The translations under genes were made by a program, and so were the position numbers. Positions 7,484 through 13,395 of a DNA stretch of 14,161 nt are shown here, piece by piece (positions within the stretch are counted from its first letter, which is position 1; the number at the start of each line of letters is the position of its first letter). This stretch comes from Andeanibacterium sp035497315. GTDB lineage: Bacteria > Pseudomonadota > Alphaproteobacteria > Sphingomonadales > Sphingomonadaceae. The notes beneath the pieces are model-generated. The model was not told the origin of the DNA and ran no database searches. It worked only from the letters and a program-made list of their open reading frames with translations. Location of the stretch: contig DATJDU010000085.1 in assembly GCA_035497315.1 (NCBI GenBank), positions 1-14,161 on the forward strand, written 5' to 3'.

Positions 7484-7822
7484 TCACAGCGCAGTATCCC
7501 CGGCTTCGCCGGTGCGGATGCGCGTTGCGGAAGCGAGATCCAGCACGAAGATCTTGCCGTCGCCGATGCTCTCGGTGCTGGCGGTCTGCTGGATGGTCTC
7601 GACTACCTGTGCGGCAATCGCGTCGGTTGCGGCGATCTCGATCTTCACCTTGGGCAGCATATTCGTGGAATATTCCGCACCGCGATAGATCTCGGTCTGG
7701 CCTTTCTGCCGCCCGAAGCCCTTGACTTCCGACACGGTCATGCCTGCGACGCCAATGGCGCCGAGAGCTTCACGCACCTCGTCGAGCTTGAACGGTTTGA
7801 TGATGGCGATGATGAATTTCAT
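7484..7822 (-). CDS. glnK: P-II nitrogen regulatory protein GlnK
   Basis: A 112-aa P-II signalling protein, first gene of the glnK-amt operon. The T-loop carries YRGAEY with Tyr51 for uridylylation, and the C-terminal block ESIGDGKIFVLDL is conserved. The ATG at 7822 is chosen because it gives the standard family start (MKFIIAIIKPFKLDEVREAL); an upstream in-frame start would add nine non-conserved residues. An AGGGG lies 6 nt upstream. A near-perfect sigma-54 promoter sits about 50 bp upstream, so transcription is expected to need NtrC-type activation under nitrogen limitation. In the family, GlnK binds the cytosolic face of Amt when not uridylylated and blocks ammonium uptake. Confidence 0.95.
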   Translation of the reverse strand: MKFIIAIIKPFKLDEVREALGAIGVAGMTVSEVKGFGRQKGQTEIYRGAEYSTNMLPKVKIEIAATDAIAAQVVETIQQTASTESIGDGKIFVLDLASATRIRTGEAGDTAL

Positions 7823-7872
7823 CTCAAACCCCTGTCTGCTTACCGGCACACTCCCCGGCTGGGATGAGGGTT

Positions 7873-7888
7873 TGCAAGCACCGTGCCA
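7873..7888 (-). promoter_or_regulatory. Sigma-54 (RpoN) promoter of glnK-amt
   Basis: On the minus strand TGGCAC (7888-7883), 5 nt, then TTGCA (7877-7873). This matches the -24/-12 consensus (TGGCAC-N5-TTGCA) at every position. The start of transcription should fall near 7862, giving a leader of about 40 nt to the glnK ATG. I found no clear NtrC site (TGCACC-N5-GGTGCA) between here and the inserted element at 7986. Confidence 0.88.
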
Positions 7889-7977
7889 AACGAGGGATTC
7901 CGACGATTAAGCTGCGATTTACGATTCTTTCCCGCAGGTTAAGCACATGGGCCAGCCCGAATCTTGAGCAGATGCCT

Positions 7978-7985
7978 GTTTTTTA
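7978..7985. repeat. Target-site duplication, left copy
   Basis: GTTTTTTA directly abuts the left inverted repeat and is identical to 10427-10434. Eight base pairs is the duplication size usual for the IS1595 family. Confidence 0.9.
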
Positions 7986-8010
7986 GGCACTTATATACTT
8001 GACAAAGCAA
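7986..8010 (+). repeat. Left terminal inverted repeat
   Basis: It begins GGCACTTATATACTTGACAA. It matches the reverse complement of 10402-10426 at 23 of 25 positions. It contains a TTGACA (7999-8004) pointing toward the transposase, which could serve as its -35 box; no good -10 follows. Confidence 0.9.
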
Positions 8011-8052
8011 GGGCGATAGGCCAAGGTTTTCTCACGATCAGAGAGAGCCGTT

Positions 8053-9015
8053 ATGTCCATCTACGAACCCCGCTTCACCGACGAAGATGCAGCCCGCGAG
8101 CACCTTGAAGCGCTCCACTGGCCGAACGGTCCTGTCTGCCCACATTGCAAGTCCGACAAGGCTACTCGCCTGCCTGCCCAGCGTGGCCGCCCTACCAAGG
8201 CCCACCCCGAAGGCGCGGTCCGCAATGGCGTTGTCCAGTGCAATGCCTGCCGCAAACAGTTCACTGTCACCGTGGGCACCGTATTCGAAAGCTCCAAGGT
8301 CCCCCTGCACAAGTGGTTGCTCTGCAATCACCTGCTTTGCGCCTCCAAGAAGGGCATGAGCGCTCACCAGATCGCCCGCATGGTTGGTGTCAGCTACAAG
8401 ACCGCATGGTTCATGATGCACCGCATCCGCGAAGCCATGCGCGATACCGATAACGAACCCATGGGCGGCTATGGCAAGACCATTGAAGCCGATGAAACCT
8501 ATGTTGGCGGTAAGGAAACCAACAAGCACGCCAACAAGCGTGTTGCCGGTCGCCAAGGCGGCGGCGGTAAGCAGCCCGTCTTTTCACTAGTGGAACGCGG
8601 CGGTCGCGTCCGCTCTTTCCATGTCCCCAAGGTAACTGCTGTTAATCTCCGCCATGTCCTCGTTACCAATGCAGACCGTGGTAGCTGGCTTATGACCGAT
8701 GAACACGCGGCCTATAAGACCGTGGGCAAGGAATATGTCGGCCATGGCGTGGTGAAGCACTCGCTGGGCGAATATGGCCGCGCCACTTACTTCCACACCA
8801 ATACCATTGAAAACTTCTTCTCGATCCTCAAGCGCGGGATCGTGGGCGTTTATCACCATGTCTCCGAAGCGCACCTCAAGCGCTACGTTACCGAGTTCGA
8901 CTTCCGCTATAACACTCGCAAGTTGAATGACTTTGAGCGCTCTGACGAAGCTCTTGTTGGTATCAAGGGCAAGCGCCTTACCTATCGGCGGACTGACGAA
9001 GCCTCGTTCGCTTAA
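8053..9015 (+). CDS. IS1595-family (ISXO2-like) transposase
   Basis: A 320-aa transposase that cuts and joins the element ends. An N-terminal zinc ribbon has Cys29/Cys32 (CPHC) and Cys63/Cys66 (CNAC). A helix-turn-helix-like segment (HQIARMVGVSYKTAWFMMHRIREAM) spans about 105-129. The DDE-type catalytic domain shows EADETYVGG (Asp147), MTDEHAAY (Asp216) and HTNTIENFFSILKRG, with Asn250, Glu253 and Lys260. It closes with VYHHVSEAHLKRYVTEFDFRYN, the ISXO2-like signature. The length is normal for the family and no frameshift or stop interrupts it. The ATG at 8053 follows GAGAGAG by about 5 nt. It is the only gene in the element needed for transposition. Confidence 0.95.
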   Translation: MSIYEPRFTDEDAAREHLEALHWPNGPVCPHCKSDKATRLPAQRGRPTKAHPEGAVRNGVVQCNACRKQFTVTVGTVFESSKVPLHKWLLCNHLLCASKKGMSAHQIARMVGVSYKTAWFMMHRIREAMRDTDNEPMGGYGKTIEADETYVGGKETNKHANKRVAGRQGGGGKQPVFSLVERGGRVRSFHVPKVTAVNLRHVLVTNADRGSWLMTDEHAAYKTVGKEYVGHGVVKHSLGEYGRATYFHTNTIENFFSILKRGIVGVYHHVSEAHLKRYVTEFDFRYNTRKLNDFERSDEALVGIKGKRLTYRRTDEASFA

Positions 9016-9051
9016 GCAGAAAGCAAAACGCTTCAAACGCTGGCGCAATAA

Positions 9052-9080
9052 ATAGACGCGCCGTCTATCCCCGTTTTTTT
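9052..9080 (+). terminator. Probable transposase terminator
   Basis: ATAGACG (9052-9058) pairs with CGTCTAT (9062-9068) over a 3-nt loop. After five bases comes a run of seven Ts (9074-9080). The gap between stem and T-tract is longer than ideal. It lies 37 nt past the transposase stop. Confidence 0.6.
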
Positions 9081-9130
9081 CAAGTCGTCTGCCTCGACTC
9101 TTGGTCAATTCGCTGGAATCCAACGATCAA

Positions 9131-9154
9131 GGGGGCGTTCTTACGAACGCCCCC
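9131..9154. repeat. Ten-bp perfect hairpin
   Basis: GGGGGCGTTC (9131-9140) and GAACGCCCCC (9145-9154) form a perfect stem over a TTAC loop. No T-tract follows on either strand, so a terminator role is doubtful. Confidence 0.7.
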
Positions 9155-9206
9155 CGATTCGAGTTCGGCATTTTACCCGTGGAAAGGCCGCCGAACCCAA
9201 AATGTT

Positions 9207-9221
9207 GGAGCGTGGCGCTCC
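9207..9221. repeat. Six-bp GC-rich hairpin ahead of the first cargo gene
   Basis: GGAGCG (9207-9212) pairs with CGCTCC (9216-9221) over a TGG loop. It lies about 75 bp before the chosen start of the first cargo gene. Confidence 0.5.
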
Positions 9222-9296
9222 GGTGTCAGAACCCTTTGGATGCCGCGTTATCTGCCATTTTGCAAGGTCTTTCCCGAAATGGAATGGACTACAAAA

Positions 9297-9599
9297 ATGG
9301 CAGACTATTGGATTTCTTTTCGCATCAAATACGATGATGAATCTAGCTATAATAAACGTTACAACGACCTAATTGATGCGATAAATTCGCACGCAACGGG
9401 AGCGTGGGAGACTGATACTTCATTCCTCGCCATCCGCTCAGAGTCGTCGATTGATCAGATTGGGCAAAGCCTGAAGGCTGCTTTGAATAAAACGACCGAT
9501 CACCTGATCATCAGGCAAATCGATTACATCAGCACCCGCTACATCAACGACCCGGGGCCGGGCTTTCTCGCTTTCTTTCCAAAAGCCATAAAGCTGTAG
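9297..9599 (+). CDS. Small cargo protein, possible Cas2/SinR-like ferredoxin fold
   Basis: A 100-aa protein that I do not recognise with certainty. Likely order of elements: strand (residues 3-10, DYWISFRI), helix (18-32), strand pair around 36-47 with WETDTSFLAIRS, helix (51-64, SIDQIGQSLKAALN), strand (68-75, DHLIIRQI), then a tail. That is the beta-alpha-beta-beta-alpha-beta plan of Cas2, VapD and SinR-like proteins. The W-x-x-[DT]-T-S-[FW]-L-I stretch followed by a helix and a D-x-L-hydrophobic strand resembles SinR-like proteins. The metal-binding Asp at the end of strand 1 in Cas2 is not clearly present. The ATG at 9297 is chosen over 9240 and 9279 because the fold begins there; the ribosome site is weak. 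Codon use is AT-richer than the chromosome. Confidence 0.6.
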   Translation: MADYWISFRIKYDDESSYNKRYNDLIDAINSHATGAWETDTSFLAIRSESSIDQIGQSLKAALNKTTDHLIIRQIDYISTRYINDPGPGFLAFFPKAIKL

Positions 9600-9626
9600 C
9601 CGACTTGTATGGGCACGTGGAGCGCC

Positions 9627-9767
9627 TTAGCGACCGCAAGGACTAGCCTTACCCTTAGTCTTCGCATTGCGGGCCTCCCGTGCCTTTTCAGCATCATGCG
9701 GCTTATGCGGAGTGCCAAGCAGCTTCCGCAGAACCGCGTCCTCTTTCTGTTGATCGGTGTCTGTCAT
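9627..9767 (-). CDS. 46-aa basic cargo protein on the opposite strand
   Basis: An ATG at 9765-9767 opens a 46-codon frame ending in TAA at 9627-9629. The protein starts MTDTDQQKEDAVLRKLLGTP and goes on HKPHDAEKAREARNAKTKGK. From memory, small proteins with a 'DAVLKRxLxTPPKPH' core followed by a Lys/Arg-rich tail are common as hypothetical proteins in alphaproteobacteria, which favours a real gene. It lies between the two larger cargo genes on the other strand. Its start overlaps head-to-head with the start of the RNxxxH protein within CATG (9765-9768). The ribosome site is weak. The function is unknown; the flexible charged tail could bind nucleic acid or a partner protein. Confidence 0.55.
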   Translation of the reverse strand: MTDTDQQKEDAVLRKLLGTPHKPHDAEKAREARNAKTKGKASPCGR

Positions 9768-10362
9768 GTCCGAAGCTTATCCCGATGTACCTGGCGGCGT
9801 CAAAATCATGGCAGCCATCGGCCACGTGTGTCTGCAATGGGCGCGGCTCGAAATGGCGCTCTTAGCTGTCATCTACACCATTGAGGGGGTCCCAATGGAA
9901 AAGGGTGAATTGATCTACGGCGGTTTAGATATCATTCCGCGCGTCAATATGGCTGTGCGCCTAGCGGAATATCACAGGCTCCCGCAGCCCCTCAAAAAGC
10001 GGCTGATAAACGCACGGAAGCAATTGCAGAACGACCTATCGGAGAGACGCAATCAAATTGTTCACGGTGCGCATCGGGATGCGGACGACGACACAACCAC
10101 TTTAACCATGGTCCGTTGGCGTGGAGAGAAACGAGACAAGACGTTTACCGCACTCGATGTCCATACTGTCGGGACAGAGATATTCGAGCTAGCGAACGAC
10201 TTGTGGCTGTGGATCGACGATTACGGGAAATGGAAGTTTCCCGGCCATGGCCATGAAAACAGCTTTCGCGACCTCATTCAAGCTGGTCCCGGTCCCCGCC
10301 TCAAAGGCACAAAGAACCTCTACACCAGAATCCAGCATCTCTGGCGTAAACTCAAAGGTTAG
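9766..10362 (+). CDS. Cargo protein with RNxxxH (HEPN-like) motif
   Basis: A 198-aa protein of unknown function. Residues about 11-40 (VKIMAAIGHVCLQWARLEMA and onward), 55-70 and 74-100 look helical. The last of these ends in ERRNQIVHG with Arg95, Asn96 and His100. R-N-x3-H is the catalytic motif of many HEPN ribonucleases found in toxin-antitoxin, abortive-infection and RNA-guided systems. The C-terminal half has a short beta-like segment (TTLTMVRWRGEKRDKTFTAL), another helix (GTEIFELANDLWLWIDDY) and a basic tail. The ATG at 9766 is chosen; a GTG at 9757 and ATG at 9808 are alternatives. The HEPN reading rests on the motif and helical setting only; a structural or DNA-binding role is possible. 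Confidence 0.7.
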   Translation: MSEAYPDVPGGVKIMAAIGHVCLQWARLEMALLAVIYTIEGVPMEKGELIYGGLDIIPRVNMAVRLAEYHRLPQPLKKRLINARKQLQNDLSERRNQIVHGAHRDADDDTTTLTMVRWRGEKRDKTFTALDVHTVGTEIFELANDLWLWIDDYGKWKFPGHGHENSFRDLIQAGPGPRLKGTKNLYTRIQHLWRKLKG

Positions 10363-10401
10363 AACCGGCCTGTCACGCTCGGTTTCTGTATCACAGAGTC
10401 G

Positions 10402-10426
10402 TTGCTTTGTCATGTATATAACTGCC
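10402..10426 (-). repeat. Right terminal inverted repeat
   Basis: Read on the minus strand it begins GGCAGTTATATACATGACAA and matches the left end at 23 of 25 positions (differences at 5 and 14). Confidence 0.9.
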
Positions 10427-10434
10427 GTTTTTTA
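10427..10434. repeat. Target-site duplication, right copy
   Basis: GTTTTTTA, identical to 7978-7985. Its last three bases (tta) are the stop codon TAA of the neighbouring minus-strand gene. Confidence 0.9.
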
Positions 10435-11130
10435 GGCAGTGAGTTTCGCCACCGCCCAGATCGGCAGATGGTCCGAAGCCGCCACCGCCAGGGCACTGTG
10501 GTGGACACCGTGGTCCAGCACCTCCCAGCCGCGAGAGAAGACGATCCGGTCCAGCGGGGCGAGGGGCTGGCGGCTGGGGAAGCTGCGGCCCGGGGCGAGC
10601 GGTTGCCAGCCTTCGCCGAATTCGCGGATGCTGCCGCCGCGCAGCGACCATTCGTTGAAATCGCCCAGCATTACGGCCGGACAATCCTCCTCGCAAGCGG
10701 CAAGATCGCCGGTTACCGCGCGGATCTGGTCGCGCCGGCGGATGCCCGAGAGATCGAGATGCATGCCCACCACGCGCAACCGGCGGCCGCCATGCGCCAG
10801 TTCGGCCCGCACCGCGCCGCGCGGCTCCAGCGTGGGCAGATGCACCGCATGGGTGCCCAGCAGCTCGAACTGGCGGCGCACCAGCACGGCATTGCCGTGC
10901 CAGCCCATGCTATCGGGCCGCATGGCGAGATGGGCGATGACATAGCCCTGTTCCTCCACCAGCGCGCGCGGCAGCACCGAGGCGCGACGGCCGAAGCGCC
11001 GGTCCACTTCCTGCAAGGCGACGATATCGGCGTTCACCTCATGCAGCACCGACAGGATGCGATCGGGATCGCGGCGCCCGTCGGCACCCACGGCCTTGTG
11101 GATGTTGTAGCTGGCGAAGCGGATTTCCAA
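10432..11130 (-). CDS. Endonuclease/exonuclease/phosphatase family protein
   Basis: A 232-aa metal-dependent phosphoesterase of the EEP (DNase I / exonuclease III-like) superfamily. Motifs in order: SYNIHK (residues 7-12), ALQEVD with catalytic Glu41 (38-43), GMHLDLS (122-128), LGDFNEW with Asp157 and Asn159 (155-161), and ASDHLPIWAV with Asp220-His221 (218-227). Members cut DNA, RNA, phosphoinositides or sphingolipids, and the substrate cannot be read here. No signal peptide or extra domain is seen. The start is a TTG at 11128-11130, chosen because the family begins at this point and no ATG lies before the first motif. A GGGGGA lies 10 nt upstream inside the preceding gene. The TAA stop is inside the duplicated insertion target, so the gene is complete. 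Confidence 0.85.
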   Translation of the reverse strand: MEIRFASYNIHKAVGADGRRDPDRILSVLHEVNADIVALQEVDRRFGRRASVLPRALVEEQGYVIAHLAMRPDSMGWHGNAVLVRRQFELLGTHAVHLPTLEPRGAVRAELAHGGRRLRVVGMHLDLSGIRRRDQIRAVTGDLAACEEDCPAVMLGDFNEWSLRGGSIREFGEGWQPLAPGRSFPSRQPLAPLDRIVFSRGWEVLDHGVHHSALAVAASDHLPIWAVAKLTA

Positions 11131-11135
11131 GCCGC

Positions 11136-11714
11136 TCAATCCCCCGGAATGGTGGAAGGATCGCCCGCGATATAGCGGTCGGTCGTGCGCACGGGCAGGC
11201 CGTCGATACTGGTGCGGCGGGTCTTGTGCTTGCCGGCCCATTCGACCGGATCGGCCTTGGCATGGGCCTTGAGCAGGGTCGTCCGTTCCCGCTCGAACGC
11301 CATGAAGGGAACGCCCCAGCCGCAGCTGGTCTGCACACTTTCCACCGCGATATCGAAGATCTGGCGCGTGCCGGGCAGCAGGGTGAAATGGGCGGAAAGC
11401 TCCTCCCAATCCCGGTCCCACGGCACCACCGGGCGGCCCTGGCCGTAGATCCGCAGGATCAGCGCGGGCTGCTGGAAATTGCAGAACATCAGCGTGACGC
11501 GCCCATCCTCCAGCAGATGGGCGTTGGTCTCGTTCCCCGAGCCGCCGAGATCGAGATATGCCACCCGCGTAGGGGAGAGGATGCGGAAGGCATCGTATCC
11601 CTTGGGGCTGAGATTGATGCGCCCCTCCTTCGCCGCGGTGGCGACGAAGAACATCGGTTGCCGCTCTATCATCGCGGCATGGGCGGGGGTGAGTGCGTCG
11701 AAGAATTCGGCCAT
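11136..11714 (-). CDS. Pyridoxamine 5'-phosphate oxidase-like protein
   Basis: A 192-aa cytosolic protein with the split-barrel flavin-binding fold. Family-like stretches are MIERQPMFFVATAAKEGRI (15-33), INLSPKGYDAFRIL (33-46), GGSGNETNAHL (57-67) and ESVQTSCGWGVPFM (124-137). Members bind FMN, F420 or heme and usually act as oxidoreductases of unknown substrate; true pyridoxamine phosphate oxidase is only one branch. This subgroup (short, with QTSCGWGVPF) is usually left as 'PNPOx family'. It lies 37 bp after prfC and 5 bp before the EEP gene, all on the minus strand, so the three are probably co-transcribed. Confidence 0.88.
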   Translation of the reverse strand: MAEFFDALTPAHAAMIERQPMFFVATAAKEGRINLSPKGYDAFRILSPTRVAYLDLGGSGNETNAHLLEDGRVTLMFCNFQQPALILRIYGQGRPVVPWDRDWEELSAHFTLLPGTRQIFDIAVESVQTSCGWGVPFMAFERERTTLLKAHAKADPVEWAGKHKTRRTSIDGLPVRTTDRYIAGDPSTIPGD

Positions 11715-11751
11715 GGCGCTTGGCTATGCCAGCCGCGCGCAGCCCGCAAGC

Positions 11752-13287
11752 CTAGCGCTCCTTTGTCGCGCCAAAGGTAAGCTCCGGATTCTTTTCCTGC
11801 TGATAGTTCACATCCCAGGCCGATTTGGCGAGGAACACCATATCCCCGTCGCGATCGCGCGCCAGATTGGGGCGGTTGAACTGCTCGAAGCTCTTGAGCG
11901 CGTCGTCCGTGCCCTTCACCCAGCGCGCGGTGTCGAAGGGCGAGGCCTCAAGCCGCGCCTCCACCTTATATTCCGCCTCCAGCCGCGAAACGAGCACGTC
12001 GAGCTGCAGCTGGCCCACCACGCCCACGATCCACTGGCTGCCGATCTCTGGATAGAACACCTGGATCACGCCTTCTTCCGAAAGATCGTCCAGCGCCTTG
12101 CGCAACTGCTTGGTCTTGGTCGGGTCTTTCAGGGCGATGCGGCGCAGGATTTCCGGGGCGAAATTGGGCAGGCCGGTGAAGCGCACATCGTTGCGTTCCG
12201 AAAGGCTGTCGCCCACGCGCAGAGTGCCGTGATTGGGGATACCGATGATATCCCCCGCCTCGGCCGTGTCGGCAATCTCGCGATCCTGCGCGAAGAACAG
12301 GATCGGCGAGTGGACCGCGATCGGCTTGCCCAGCCCCGAGGGCGTGAGCTTCATGCCGCGCTTGAAGGTGCCGCTGACCATCCGCATGAAGGCGATCCGG
12401 TCCCGGTGCTGGGGGTCCATATTGGCCTGCACCTTGAAGATGAAGCCGGTCACTTCGTCCTTGTCGGGCGAGATCGCGCCGCCATCGGCGGGCTGCGGGC
12501 GCGGAGGCGGGGCGAAGCGGGCGATGGCGTCGATCAGTTCGGCCACCCCGAAATTCTTGAGCGCCGACCCGAAATAGACCGGGGTCAGGTCGCCATTGCG
12601 ATAGGCATCCAGATCGAATTCGGGATAGATTCCGCGCGCCAGCTCCATTTCCTCCGCCACGTCTTCCGGCAGGGAAGGATCGGCATCGCGCTTGCCCAGG
12701 AACTCGCGGCTGTCCCCCTCCGGGCGGCTGGCGGTGTTGGTGGCGAAATCGAGCACGCCTTCGAACAATCCGCCCATGCCGATGGGCCATGCCTGCGGGC
12801 TGACGTCCAGCGCCAGCATATCGGCCACTTCGTCCAGCAATTCGAAACAGGGGCGCCCTTCGCGGTCCACCTTGTTGATGAAGGTGATGATCGGCACGCT
12901 GCGCAACCGGCAGACTTCGAACAATTTGCGCGTCTGCGGCTCGATACCCTTGGCCGCGTCGATCACCATGATGGCCGAATCCACCGCCGTCAGCGTGCGA
13001 TAGGTATCTTCGGAGAAATCCTCGTGCCCCGGCGTGTCGAGCAGGTTGAAGGTGATCCCGCCGCGCTCGAAAGTCATCACCGAGCTGGTGACGGAAATGC
13101 CGCGCTGCTGTTCGATCTTCATCCAGTCGGACCGGGCGCGCCGCGCGGCCCCGCGTGCCTTCACCTCGCCCGCAAGGTGGATCGCCCCGCCCTGCAGCAG
13201 GAGCTTTTCCGTAAGCGTCGTCTTGCCCGCGTCCGGGTGGGAGATGATCGCGAAGGTGCGGCGATTGGAAACGGAGGATTGAACCAT
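11752..13287 (-). CDS. prfC: Peptide chain release factor 3
   Basis: A 511-aa translational GTPase; E. coli RF3 has 529. It removes RF1 and RF2 from the ribosome after termination. G-motifs: P-loop SHPDAGKTT (16-24), switch I RGISVTSS (62-69), DTPGHEDF (84-91) and NKVD (138-141). IEQQRGISVTSSVM and the later AHRDRIAFMR-like region (here QHRDRIAFMRM) are typical of RF3 rather than EF-G. The C-terminus keeps GSQWIVGVVGQLQLDVL and RWVKG. The ATG at 13287 gives the usual N-terminus with 'NRRTFAIISHPDAGKTTL'; the ribosome site is weak. It is the first gene of the prfC-PNPOx-EEP run and is divergent from the lipoprotein genes. Confidence 0.96.
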   Translation of the reverse strand: MVQSSVSNRRTFAIISHPDAGKTTLTEKLLLQGGAIHLAGEVKARGAARRARSDWMKIEQQRGISVTSSVMTFERGGITFNLLDTPGHEDFSEDTYRTLTAVDSAIMVIDAAKGIEPQTRKLFEVCRLRSVPIITFINKVDREGRPCFELLDEVADMLALDVSPQAWPIGMGGLFEGVLDFATNTASRPEGDSREFLGKRDADPSLPEDVAEEMELARGIYPEFDLDAYRNGDLTPVYFGSALKNFGVAELIDAIARFAPPPRPQPADGGAISPDKDEVTGFIFKVQANMDPQHRDRIAFMRMVSGTFKRGMKLTPSGLGKPIAVHSPILFFAQDREIADTAEAGDIIGIPNHGTLRVGDSLSERNDVRFTGLPNFAPEILRRIALKDPTKTKQLRKALDDLSEEGVIQVFYPEIGSQWIVGVVGQLQLDVLVSRLEAEYKVEARLEASPFDTARWVKGTDDALKSFEQFNRPNLARDRDGDMVFLAKSAWDVNYQQEKNPELTFGATKER

Positions 13288-13395
13288 GGCGCGCGGTTAG
13301 CGGCAGGGCGCGCCCACGTCCATATTTCCCGCACTGCCCGATTACGCCAGATTAACACGATGGCATTATAGGCCCTCGCCCAAAGGGGGCACATC
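13288..13395. promoter_or_regulatory. Divergent promoter region prfC / lipoprotein genes
   Basis: A 108-bp gap that should hold both promoters. For the plus strand, CATTAT at 13364-13369 is a possible -10, with attacg at 13341 as a poor -35. GGGGG (13385-13389) lies 6 nt before the ATG at 13396 and is a good ribosome site. No clear minus-strand promoter was recognised. Confidence 0.35.

Larger units (their letters stand above)
9016..9296 (+). other. Structured non-coding stretch between transposase and cargo
   Basis: About 280 bp with no convincing gene. Three short perfect hairpins lie in it: 9052-9068, 9131-9154 and 9207-9221. A fourth, imperfect one may form between cttggtc (about 9100) and gatcaag (about 9125). 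The first looks like the transposase terminator. The others lack T-tracts and could be a leader, a small RNA or ends of an older insertion. The cargo promoter should also be here, but I could not place it. Confidence 0.45.
7986..10426 (+). mobile_element. IS1595-family element with cargo genes (2441 bp)
   Basis: The element is bounded by imperfect inverted repeats of about 25 bp and a perfect 8-bp duplication, so both ends can be set to the base. It holds a full-length transposase (8053-9015) in its left 1 kb and about 1.4 kb of cargo to its right. Plain IS1595-type elements are about 0.7-1.2 kb, so this one belongs to the longer class that carries passenger genes. The cargo is visibly richer in A/T than the surrounding chromosome. 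Intact ends, an unbroken transposase and a perfect duplication suggest recent and possibly still active insertion. Confidence 0.92.

Noticed and set aside
6069..7688. Open frame of 539 codons on the plus strand
   Set aside because: Antisense to amt and glnK; it has no domain and an odd His/Arg/Asp-rich composition.
7986..8052. Outward-facing promoter in the left inverted repeat (TATATA) that might drive glnK
   Set aside because: No -35 box is found at a usable spacing on the minus strand.
9131..9154. Hairpin considered as an intrinsic terminator
   Set aside because: Neither side has a T-tract, so it is listed only as a repeat.
9101..9337. Plus-strand open frame of 78 codons in the element
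   Set aside because: It runs through two hairpins, has no ribosome site and overlaps the start of the better-supported cargo gene in another frame.
11479..13371. Open frame of 630 codons on the plus strand
   Set aside because: Antisense to prfC, which has all GTPase motifs. The plus-strand translation is His/Gln/Arg-rich without recognisable domains.
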